Assembly: GCA_965240325.2 (NCBI GenBank)
Contig: OZ251253.1
Location: 558,001-622,000 of the forward strand
DNA length: 64,000 nucleotides
DNA from: Rebecca billardiae RCC1528
Taxonomy: Eukaryota > Haptophyta
Reading direction: 5' to 3'
Shown here piece after piece: positions 34,008 to 42,102 of the stretch. The notes below the pieces were generated by a model. It saw nothing but the letters and a program-made list of their open reading frames with translations, ran no database searches and was not told the origin of the DNA. Position 1 is the stretch's first letter. Each line of letters opens with the position of its first letter. A program made the translations under genes and the position numbers.

Positions 34008-36297
34008 CGTGCCGCTGCTGAGCGTGCTGCTGTACGCGCTGCTCGCGTGCGCGCTCGGGCTGCCGGCGCTGTGGGCGTTCAAGGGCGCGTGGCACCTCGC
34101 GCGGCACGACGGCCGCGCGCTGCCCGCGTGGCGGCTGTACCGCGGCATGCGCGAGCACCTCAGCGGCGCGCTCTCCGCGGACGCGCGCTCGCGCGCGCGC
34201 GCGAGCGAGATGGTGGCTGCAGGCAGCGCGCTCGCGCTCGCCGGGAAGATGCGAGGCGGCGGCGGCGGAGGCGGCTTCGGGCGGGGTGAGGCGGAGGGCG
34301 ACGGCGACGGCGACGGCGAAGGCCGGCGGGCGGGCGCGAGCACGCTGGGCTACCCAGCCGGCGCGCGGCGCCTTGGAGGCCCGCCGGCCGGGCGCAAGCC
34401 GGGCGGCGGCTCGTCGCGCGGCAGCACGGCCGCGGCGCCGCTCTCGTCCTCCGCCTCCGCTTCGACGCTGCGCTCCGCCGGCTCGGCGCGCTCGAGCGTC
34501 GGAGGCGGCGGAGGCGGGCCCGCGCCGCCGCTCGCGCGCCTCAGCCCGCGGCTCGAGGAGCCGGCGCCGGCGCCGGAGGCGTGCGCGGAGGGCGCCGAGG
34601 CCGAGGAGGTCGAGGCGGCGCACCGACACGGCGGCGCGCGCGGCGGCCGGCCGGGCAGCGGCGGCGGAGGCAGCCGGCCGGGCAGCGGCGGCGGCGGAGG
34701 ACGGCCTGGCAGCGCGCGCCGGCGCGTGCACGTGCCAGACGTGCCCACGATTGGCTGCGGCATCGTCGCGCCGCTGCAGTCGGGCGGCGCGCTCGCCGCG
34801 GGCGGCGCGGCGCGCGCGCGCGGCGCTGAGATCGCGCCCGGCGACGAGGAAGGCGCCGGCGCGGCGCCCGCCGCCGCTCATGCCGAGGCAGGCCGGCCGG
34901 CGCCGCCAGGCTTCCAGCAGCCGTACGTTCTCCCCGCGCGGCCTCGGCCGCGCTCGGCCGGCTCGGCGGGGCGCGGCGGCGGCAGCAGCAGCAGCAGCCG
35001 CAGCACGGCCTCGCGCGGCGGCGGCGGCGGGAGCAGCGCGGACGATGCCGCGCCCGCCGCCGCGCCGCCGCCGCGCAGACTCGTCGCCGCGCCCGTGCTG
35101 GGGGGCGGCTCGCTCAGCCGCATCACGCCCGTGCGCGCGCTCGTGGCGCGCGCGCCCGCCGCGCTCGACACCGCCGCGCCCGCCGCCGCCGCGCCCGAGG
35201 CCGAGGCGGGCGCGGCGGCGCTGGCGGGCGCGCCTTCGCCGCCGCCGTCGCCGCCGCCGGCGTCGCCGCCGCGCGGCCGCGCGGCCGCCACGGCGGGCGC
35301 CCCCGCGACGAGCGCGGCCGCGCCCGAGCCGGGCTCGGCCGCCGCGCCCGCGCCCGCACCCGCCGCCGGGCCGCGCCGCCCGCCCGCCCTTGGCCGCGGC
35401 AGCGAGTCGACAGACTCGCTCACGCCGCCCTCGCCGCGCTCGCCGCAACGGCGCGAGCGCCGCGCGGCGGCGACGCCGGCCGCGGCCGCGAGCGCCGCGC
35501 CCGCGCCGCCGCCGCCACTCGACGCACGCCGCAGCAGCTCGAGCGCCAGCCCCGGCGACGCGCCCAGCCCGCCGCCGGCGGCCGCGGCCGGCGCCGCCGC
35601 CGGCGCGCCCGCGGAGCAGCAGCGGGCGGCGCCGCCGCCGTCGTTCTCGCGCCGCTCGGGCGCGCTGTCGCGCGCGCAGAGCTCGTCGCTGCACCGCGCG
35701 CAGTCCGAGCTCACCGCCGCCGAGCTCTCCGCGCTGCGCGCCGCCTTCTCGCGCTGCGACTCGACGGGCGACGGGCGCGTGGACGAGGCGGGCGTCGGGC
35801 TGATCATGGCCGAGCTGGGCGACCCGCTGCTGCCGCACGAGCGGCGGCGGCTGCTGCGAGATCTCGATCTCGACGCCGACCTGCGCGTGGACGAGCTCGA
35901 GATGGTGGTGTGGTACGCGCGCCAAAAGGCGGCGGAGCGGCGCGCGGCCGAGTGGGCGCGCGTGCTCTGCCCGTGCCCGCCGCCGCCCGTCTGGGCGCGC
36001 TCGCCCCTCGCGTGGGCGGCCATGCTGGGCCTGTACACGGGCCTGTGCGCGCTCGTGATCGTGTACGGACGCCTGTTCGGCCGCGAGCGCACCGAGGCGA
36101 TGCTGGCGTCGTGGGCAGCGGCGCTGATCGGCACGTTCGCCCTCGAGGAGCCGCTGCTGCTCGCGCTCGGGCAGCTCGCGCCGTGGGCGGGGCGCGCGCT
36201 CGTCCGCAGCGGCGCGCTCGCCAAGCTCGCCGAATCCTCGCTCGTGCTCGGCGCGCGCGCCGCCCTCGACGCGGTGCGCTTCATCTTCAACGGCTAG
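16593..36297 (+). CDS. Giant RCC1-propeller / Ser-Pro3 / polycystin-1-like surface protein
   Basis: Exons 16593-17023, 17191-17571, 17842-18201, 18395-18574 and 18873-36297 give a frame of 6,258 residues; the last exon is 17.4 kb without a stop. All introns are phase 2, GTGYGC...CAG, 167-298 nt. Order: signal-like N-terminus (RRLLSTLVVLAAMG); seven CWG/CFG-type RCC1 blades to about residue 480; (SPPP)n at about 485-3603, a hydroxyproline-rich-type rod; IPT/TIG-like domains near 3730 and 3848; REJ/PKD-type region about 4087-4666 with RPPHGGTLSASPSEGG; EGF-like cysteines about 4990-5020; GPS motif 5024-5068 ending CACTHLTDF, predicted cut between Leu5062 and Thr5063; membrane segment 5111-5133; disordered Ser/Arg/Ala loop; further membrane segments about 5450-5475, 5498-5520, 6162-6185 and 6196-6224; EF-hand pair at about 6080-6125. 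Domain calls are by motif reading. The start ATG is chosen for the signal peptide; two upstream in-frame ATGs exist only in repeat DNA. Confidence 0.88.
17024..17190 (+). other. Intron 1 of the giant gene
   Basis: 167 nt, GTGCGTGCG...CTCGCAG, splitting the Cys codon of the CWG motif of RCC1 blade 2 (TG|C). Splicing restores RCWGDGANGRLG. Extremely GC-rich. Confidence 0.85.
17572..17841 (+). other. Intron 2 of the giant gene
   Basis: 270 nt, GTGTGCGCG...GGCGCAG, at the same codon position of blade 4. Splicing yields KCWGLNDFGQLG. Confidence 0.85.
18202..18394 (+). other. Intron 3 of the giant gene
   Basis: 193 nt, GTGTGCGCA...CCTGCAG, at blade 6. Splicing yields KCWGGNSVGQLG. Confidence 0.85.
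18575..18872 (+). other. Intron 4 of the giant gene
   Basis: 298 nt, GTGCGCGCA...CGTGCAG, at blade 7. Splicing yields KCWGVGSNGQLG, leading straight into the Ser-Pro3 rod. Confidence 0.85.
18970..28330 (+). repeat. 9.4-kb coding (SPPP)n repeat with higher-order duplications
   Basis: Almost pure CCN/TCN/AGC codons encode about 3,120 residues of SPPP, with PPPPS spacers and rare other residues (A, L, G, R, N, T, V, I). Synonymous codons vary widely, so selection has kept the peptide rather than the DNA. On top of this, whole segments are duplicated: sequence near 21,620-21,830 recurs 939 bp downstream, and sequence near 23,940 recurs 876 bp downstream, both whole numbers of codons. Long open frames on the other five frames are shadows of this composition. 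Confidence 0.95.
33955..34006 (+). repeat. GGC triplet run encoding polyglycine
   Basis: About 17 GGC codons within the giant gene, just before a predicted membrane segment. A likely length-variable site. Confidence 0.9.
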
Positions 36298-36714
36298 CGC
36301 GGCGCGGCAGCGTGCCAGCGTCGTCGCCAAATGCCCGCGGTCAGCGCCGCGTGCCAGACGCACGCCGACTGGCGCGACCGGTGGCAAGCGTCGCACCGCC
36401 CGCCGGCGCGAGCGCGAGCAGACGAGCCTCGAACGCGCGTCGAGACCGGCCGCCATCATCTTATGCCGGGGCCTAGAGGGCCCGTCTGCCAAACAAACGC
36501 GCGAGCCGGCACGAAGCGCACGCCACTCGTCTGGCGGCCGCGCATCAGCAGCATGATATGATGTCGTGTTGCTGGTTAGCGGTGTCAGACAAGTCCGGAG
36601 AGACGAGAGGGTGATGAGAGAGATGACGACCGATACAGTGCTGTCACAGCAGCCGCAGCTATACTACTAGCGCAGTGCGATATGATACGCTACGTACGAC
36701 CCTACCTTACTTAT
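36298..36714. other. 3' flank of the giant gene
   Basis: 417 bp between the stop codon and the YR element. Probably 3' UTR followed by spacer. No clear polyadenylation signal is seen and no ORF of note. Confidence 0.5.
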
Positions 36715-36989
36715 ATAACTGGGACCAGGCCCGCCTCGCGGCGGACTCGGCCCGCGGTCCGGCGGCAGCCGCGGGGGCGGCGGCCGGGTGACAGTAGCGG
36801 CGGAGCGCCCGACTGATATTCCTCCTTCCGCGCGACGCTCCGGCTACGCGGCTAAGGTAGCGATGGGCCTGCCGACCCCCCTCTTTGCCAGTCGCCCCGA
36901 CTCTGCCCGCAACCCGCGCTATCTAACGAGGGTCGCAGTTGATCAGCAAGGGGACTGGCTGAGGGGCGGCGGCTCCCGGCCACCGTCGC
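36715..36989 (-). repeat. Split direct repeat A, terminal copy
   Basis: 275 bp, matches 37502-37776 with at least one substitution (GACTGATATT versus GACTGCTATT). It begins ATAACTGGG at the element edge. Confidence 0.9.
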
Positions 36990-37042
36990 CACAACCGGAA
37001 CAAGCCATGCCCACCACAGTCGAGCCGGGTGGGAGGGCAGGG

Positions 37043-37504
37043 TGCGAAATCAGTAGCGACGCCACCGCCCGCACCCGAGGAGGAATAAGCCGACGGCCCG
37101 CTCGCAGCCGACGAGGGTTGCGCCCGCCCTTAGCCGAGGAGTCGCCACCGAGCGGGGTACGGTCGGTGGACCGAAGTGCTGCTGAGCAGCTGGGGCTATC
37201 AGCCCAGGCCCCGCCCCGCCTCGGCTGCCGAAGAGCAGGCCTGCCGCGGCCCGCATCGGCGGCGCTCAGAGGTAGAATCTACCGGTTCGGTACAGGCGGG
37301 TCCGGCTGCCCGTATATAGCCCGCCCAGGGGTCATACCGCTTCGCTGGGCGCGCACCCGACGCCCGGAGCTTGCTGCCCGCCCAGGCACGGTCCGGTCAG
37401 CCGCCCTAGCAGGTCAGCAGCGGTTAGCAGCATTGAGGAGCAGCCGATCATGGCGGCGGGCTGGCCCAGTTATACCCCTATAACCGAACGGTTATAGAAC
37501 AATA
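37043..37504 (-). repeat. Split direct repeat B, internal copy
   Basis: 462 bp, matches 41641-42102 at offset 4,598. It ends with the palindrome CTATAACCGAACGGTTATAG (37478-37497). Confidence 0.9.
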
Positions 37505-37510
37505 ACTGGG
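37465..37510. promoter_or_regulatory. Nested palindrome at the A/B junction, probable recombination core
   Basis: CCCAGTTAT (37465-37473) pairs with ATAACTGGG (37502-37510) around the inner perfect-arm palindrome at 37478-37497. In YR retroelements the junction between terminal sequences is where the recombinase acts, so this is the likely crossover site. That role is inferred from position. Confidence 0.55.
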
Positions 37511-37776
37511 ACCAGGCCCGCCTCGCGGCGGACTCGGCCCGCGGTCCGGCGGCAGCCGCGGGGGCGGCGGCCGGGTGACAGTAGCGGCGGAGCGCCCGAC
37601 TGCTATTCCTCCTTCCGCGCGACGCTCCGGCTACGCGGCTAAGGTAGCGATGGGCCTGCCGACCCCCCTCTTTGCCAGTCGCCCCGACTCTGCCCGCAAC
37701 CCGCGCTATCTAACGAGGGTCGCAGTTGATCAGCAAGGGGACTGGCTGAGGGGCGGCGGCTCCCGGCCACCGTCGC
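37502..37776 (-). repeat. Split direct repeat A, internal copy
   Basis: 275-bp partner of 36715-36989. It abuts, with a 3-bp overlap, the internal B copy. Confidence 0.9.
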
Positions 37777-37924
37777 GTAGAAGGGTGCCACACCTCGGAG
37801 AGGTGGAGGCCCGGTGGCCCGGGGGCCGGTGGCTCGAGGCCGTCCGGGCCGCCGCCGCAGAGGGGAAGGGTGGGAAGAGACGCGAGAGTCGAGTGCCAGC
37901 GGTGCCACAGGCGGTCGGCGCCAG

Positions 37925-38879
37925 TCAGCCAGGATCCGCAAAGGCGGCAGCCAGCCGAAGGCGCAGCTCCCGGCGCTCCGCCGCGCGGGGGAAATACGTC
38001 GCAGGGGCGGCGTTCCAGCGACCGGCCAGCGCGCGTTCCTGCCCCGTGAAGCCGAGGTGGTCAGCCACGGCAGCGGCGCACCGGCGCACCGAGTTGGTAG
38101 ACACGTCAGCGGGCCGCAGCCCAACTTCTGCGCCCACCCTGCGAAGCCAAGCCAAATAAGCCGAGTAGGGGACCGGTGCCCCCGAAGGGAGCACGAACAG
38201 GGGGTCGTCGGCCGAGGACTCCCGGGGGCGGCGAAGGAGGTACCTGCCCAATGCCGCCACTGGGCACAGCGGCGCACCCGCCGGTAGGCGGGGCAGGAGC
38301 TCAACCGCCAAGCGGCCCGCGTGGTGTTTCTCGCTGCGAAGGGTCACCAGGAAGCCGAGGGCGGTGGGTGCGAGGTCCCTGAGCCGGATGAACTTGGAGG
38401 ACCCGTACCGTGCGACTCCGGCCACGCACTCGGCCCGACACATCGTAAAAAATCTGCACAAGCAGCATGGCCCAGAAAGCAGCGTCACCATCGCGCACGC
38501 GTGCGCCGATCGCGCGGACCGAATCCAGCGAAAGCGCCGGGGCCGGGGCAGGCTGGCGGGAGGGGAGCCGCCGAAAAGCGGCGACGATGTGCTGACGTCC
38601 GAGGTCCCTGATGGGCCCGTCCTGCACACCCAGGACCTGAGCCGCCACCTGCACCGCCGACACGTATTGCGAGATGGTCGTGGGAGCTTTCCCCTGCAGC
38701 CCCAAGTGCGCCGCAAACAGCCGCAGGGCCAGGGCCGACGGGGGCCACACTGGCGCCACGCCACCCGAGTGAAAGAAGGCGACGTACGCTCGGACCCCCG
38801 CCGCGTTCGGGCCCGAGCCCACCGCCGCCGCCGCGAGCGCCACACACCCCGCGGCTGCGGCCACGATGGGGTTGTCCAT
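37925..38879 (-). pseudogene. Tyrosine recombinase of the YR element, frameshifted
   Basis: The N-terminal half reads from ATG 38879 and has a helical SAM-like DNA-binding region (LRLFAAHLGLQGKAPTTISQ). At the T6 run (minus strand, 38452-38447) the frame changes by one base. The catalytic half follows in the second frame and ends at 37925: first Arg in MCRAECVAG, then STNSVRRCAAAVADHLG supplying the second Arg, GRW, and the presumed nucleophile Tyr in APATYFPRA. The frameshift could be a mutation, a sequencing error in the homopolymer, or a +1 recoding site. The enzyme would integrate the circular cDNA of the element. The invariant His of the H-x-x-R box appears as Asn. Confidence 0.75.
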
Positions 38880-39139
38880 TACCGCCGGGTATTCCCGGCT
38901 TGTTTGCCCAGCATGAAGGGCCTCGGCCGCCTGGCGCTGAGTGGCGCTTGGAGGGTAGCGGCCGCCCGAAGCTCAAAGCCCACGCTGAAACCGACCGGAT
39001 CGCACCCGGCGGAGAGCGCAGGGCGGAGGCCCGCCCGCTGGCAGGGTCTTTGATAGGAACGGGCGCCGGGGCAAGGTCTGCCCGGTCTGCCGTGGTGAAG
39101 GCAGCGACGAAAGACGCCTGCCGCTGAGCGACGAGATCG

Positions 39140-39495
39140 CAAGAAGCGACAGCACGCGATGTGCATATCGACCGCTGAGAGAATAAGGGATGGCAAGCCA
39201 GCGATGTGCACATCGCAGACCGAAGATGAGACTGCAAGCAAGCGATGTGCACATCGCTGAAAGGTGAGACTGCAAGGAAAGCGATGTGCATATCGCTGAA
39301 AGATGAGATTGCAAGCAAGCGATGTGCATATCGCTGAAAGATGAGATTGCAAGCAAGCGATGTGCATATCGCTGAAAGATGAGATTGCAAGCAAGCGATG
39401 TGCATATCGCTGAAAGATGAGATTGCAAGCAAGCGATGTGCATATCGCTGATGGAAGATGAGATTGCAGGAAAGCGATGCGCGGATCGCTGAACG
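39140..39495. repeat. 38-41 bp tandem repeat with palindromic core, about 9 copies
   Basis: GCGATGTGC recurs at 39201, 39242, 39281, 39319, 39357, 39395 and 39433, with degenerate copies on both sides. Two copies hold the perfect 16-bp palindrome GCGATGTGCACATCGC; others read GCGATGTGCATATCGC. Each is linked by AAAGATGAGATTGCAAGCAA. The block lies between the two ORFs of the YR element, downstream of the Gag-RNase H stop. Confidence 0.9.
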
Positions 39496-39553
39496 AAGAA
39501 GGGGGGGATGGCCGGGGGCGAGCCTGCGCGCCGAGCGGCGAGAACGCCCGGCG

Positions 39554-41638
39554 TCAAAGGGCCAGCGCCGCTTCGCCCGCCAACCGAGGCTCGGCCGCGA
39601 GCGAGCAGAGCTCGAGCCACATGTCAGCCGACGTCTCCCGGCGCCGGCTGAGGGCGTCGGCGAGGCGGTTGCGAGCACCGGGTGGATGGCAGCACCAGAG
39701 CGTGATCGCGTGCTCCGCCACCAGCAGCGAGAGGCGCTGCAGGAGGCCATTGAGCAGCGCCGAGCCCGGCACACGCCACCGGCGCAGCCACCCGAGGGCC
39801 ACCTTGCTGTCCGTGAAAAGGCGAACGTGGCAGCCCGCCAAGTACGGCGCCCACTCGATGGCAGCATGGAGGAGCATGTACAGCTCCATGTCTGCGATGT
39901 GCCTCAGCTCGCCCGACACGCGCAGCGACGCCAAGTCCTTGCGCAGCGCCCAGCCGTTGGAGCAGGCGGCGCCGCCGCCCGCCGCCTCCCAGGCGGCGTC
40001 GGTAGCAATCACCGGCGCGCCCACCGCCAGGCCCACCGGGCGGAACAGCCGCCGCCAGCCGGCACCCCGCTCGAGGAGCGCGGCGAAGAATGCGCACTCG
40101 CTGGGCAGCGCGGCGCCGAGCTGGTCAGGCCGCGCGGTGCGCGGCGCGAAGCCCCCACCGCCGCCGGGCGGGAGCGCCCCGCCCCCGCCCCCCGCCGCTT
40201 CGAGCGCCGCGCCGCCGGCCCCACCCAGCTCGGCGGGTGCGAGGCGAGGCCGCTGCGACGCCGCCCCCGCGTCGCGATCGCCCGCCGGCGCCGACCGCTT
40301 CAGCATAGGAGCGGCCGCGACCGCGGCGTTGGCCGCGCGCAGCGACGCCGACACCGCTTGCGCCGCCGTCAGCTCGGCGTTGAGCGCGCGCGCCTCGGCC
40401 GACTCGCTGTCGCGCAGGAAGAGGATCGATGACGCGCGGCCCGAGCGCCGCTCCTCCGCCGCGGCGGCAACGAACGATTTGTTCACCACCGAGAGGAGGG
40501 ACTCGGCGGGCATCAGGCCGCGCAGCTGCTCGAGCCACGACGAGAACTCGAGCGCCTCGGCCCGCATGGCCGGCGACCAATGAGAGGCTGGGGAGGGGTC
40601 ATCTGGCGAGGCGGCCGGGATAAACGTCGTCGTGAGGCAGCCCAGCAGCGCCTCGAGGGACTGGAAGGGCTGATCCTTCGGCTGCACCCCGCCGAGGAGA
40701 CGCCCCCCGCGAGAGAACTCGCGAGCGAAGCGCTCCCCCAGGCCTGGAAATGCCTGGACCATATCGCGCAGGTTGTAGCTCGTGCAGAGCTGGCCAGACG
40801 AGTCGCGCACCACGAGCGCGCGGGGCGCGTCACGCGCCGGGTCCGCGACCACCCGGCGCGCCGGGCCGGCCCCCGACGACGCCCCCGCCTGCTCCGACAT
40901 CGCCTGCATGAGCGCCGCCACCGACTGGGCCGAGAACCCGAGCCCGGCGGCGTGAGCGGGCAGCGCGGCGGTAGAGGCAGGGCCAGCAGCGCCCCCCGGC
41001 GCGCGGTCGGCCGCCGCCGCCGCCGTTCCCGCCGGTAGCGCGGTAAGGCCGGGGGCGAGCGCGTGCGCCGCGAGGCCCGCAAGCAGCGACGACGGCGCGG
41101 CCGCCGCCGCCGCGCCCGCCGCGTCCAGCGCGACCGAAACCCCGGGAGCAGCAGAAGCAGCCGCTCCGAGCGTGGGTGCGAGGCTGGGGAGCAGCGGATC
41201 CGAGGAGGCAAGCGGAGGCATCGCCGCCGCGGCCGCCGCTGGGACCGAGGTGGGCGGGCGGGGCAGCGCGGCCGGGACGGTAGGCGTCGGGGCGAGCAGG
41301 GCCGGCGCCGCCAGGGCGAGCCCCGCCGCCCCCGCCGGGACCAACGCGGCGAGCTGGGCCAGCAACGGCGACAGCTGCGCCAGCTGCGCGGTGAGCTGCG
41401 CCGCGACGCCGACGCTGAGCGGGATCCCCTCCACCGGGTGCGCCGGCGGGACCAGCGCGGCACTCGCCGCTAGCGGGGCACTCACCGACGGGGCCGCCGG
41501 CGCCGCCGACGCGGGCACGGGTCCTTGAGCGTCTTGAGCACCGCCGCGACCCGTGGCCGGGCCCTGTCGCTCGCGAGTGCGGCCGCCGCGGAGGGCCACC
41601 AGGCGCCCCAGCGAGAGCGCAGCCGAAATGCAGATCAT
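39554..41638 (-). CDS. Gag-RNase H polyprotein of the YR element, lacking reverse transcriptase
   Basis: Predicted 694 aa from ATG 41638, three bases inside repeat B. Residues 1-230 are Ala/Pro-rich. About 230-400 is a Gag-like helical part (DMVQAFPGLGERFAREFSRG). A Gly-rich linker near 470-500 leads to an RNase H domain from about 540. Its acidic residues fit the D-E-D-D pattern: VIATDAAW (Asp547), HIADMELYMLL, VRLFTDSKVALGWL and ARNRLADALSR. DIRS/Ngaro elements normally place reverse transcriptase directly before RNase H. Here no palm motif (Y/FxDD) is present and the Gag part runs in frame to RNase H, which suggests an in-frame internal deletion. The product could bind element RNA but not copy it. 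Confidence 0.8.
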   Translation of the reverse strand: MICISAALSLGRLVALRGGRTRERQGPATGRGGAQDAQGPVPASAAPAAPSVSAPLAASAALVPPAHPVEGIPLSVGVAAQLTAQLAQLSPLLAQLAALVPAGAAGLALAAPALLAPTPTVPAALPRPPTSVPAAAAAAMPPLASSDPLLPSLAPTLGAAASAAPGVSVALDAAGAAAAAAPSSLLAGLAAHALAPGLTALPAGTAAAAADRAPGGAAGPASTAALPAHAAGLGFSAQSVAALMQAMSEQAGASSGAGPARRVVADPARDAPRALVVRDSSGQLCTSYNLRDMVQAFPGLGERFAREFSRGGRLLGGVQPKDQPFQSLEALLGCLTTTFIPAASPDDPSPASHWSPAMRAEALEFSSWLEQLRGLMPAESLLSVVNKSFVAAAAEERRSGRASSILFLRDSESAEARALNAELTAAQAVSASLRAANAAVAAAPMLKRSAPAGDRDAGAASQRPRLAPAELGGAGGAALEAAGGGGGALPPGGGGGFAPRTARPDQLGAALPSECAFFAALLERGAGWRRLFRPVGLAVGAPVIATDAAWEAAGGGAACSNGWALRKDLASLRVSGELRHIADMELYMLLHAAIEWAPYLAGCHVRLFTDSKVALGWLRRWRVPGSALLNGLLQRLSLLVAEHAITLWCCHPPGARNRLADALSRRRETSADMWLELCSLAAEPRLAGEAALAL

Positions 41639-41640
41639 GA

Positions 41641-42102
41641 TGCGAAATCAGTAGCGACGCCACCGCCCGCACCCGAGGAGGAATAAGCCGACGGCCCGCT
41701 CGCAGCCGACGAGGGTTGCGCCCGCCCTTAGCCGAGGAGTCGCCACCGAGCGGGGTACGGTCGGTGGACCGAAGTGCTGCTGAGCAGCTGGGGCTATCAG
41801 CCCAGGCCCCGCCCCGCCTCGGCTGCCGAAGAGCAGGCCTGCCGCGGCCCGCATCGGCGGCGCTCAGAGGTAGAATCTACCGGTTCGGTACAGGCGGGTC
41901 CGGCTGCCCGTATATAGCCCGCCCAGGGGTCATACCGCTTCGCTGGGCGCGCACCCGACGCCCGGAGCTTGCTGCCCGCCCAGGCACGGTCCGGTCAGCC
42001 GCCCTAGCAGGTCAGCAGCGGTTAGCAGCATTGAGGAGCAGCCGATCATGGCGGCGGGCTGGCCCAGTTATACCCCTATAACCGAACGGTTATAGAACAA
42101 TA
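41641..42102 (-). repeat. Split direct repeat B, terminal copy
   Basis: 462-bp partner of 37043-37504. It forms the upstream end of the element on its coding strand, with the palindrome at 42076-42095. Confidence 0.9.

Larger units (their letters stand above)
36715..42102 (-). mobile_element. YR retrotransposon with split direct repeats (Ngaro/PAT-like), RT missing
   Basis: Two different repeats are each present twice. B, 462 bp, is at 37043-37504 and 41641-42102; A, 275 bp, is at 36715-36989 and 37502-37776. Read on the coding (minus) strand the order is B, ORFs, A, B, spacer of 53 bp, A, which is the split-direct-repeat layout of Ngaro/PAT tyrosine-recombinase retroelements. Inner A and B overlap by three bases, ATA. 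The ORFs are Gag-RNase H (39554-41638) and tyrosine recombinase (37925-38879). No reverse transcriptase is found, so the copy is non-autonomous. No target duplication is seen, as expected for recombinase-mediated insertion. Confidence 0.85.

Noticed and set aside
28984-36492. 2,502-codon minus-strand ORF opposite the C-terminal half of the giant gene
   Set aside because: Arg/Ala low complexity caused by high GC3 on the coding strand; the plus frame holds the GPS, EF-hand and membrane motifs.
39140-39495. CRISPR-like array
   Set aside because: Units are nearly identical throughout with no unique spacers, and the sequence is eukaryotic.
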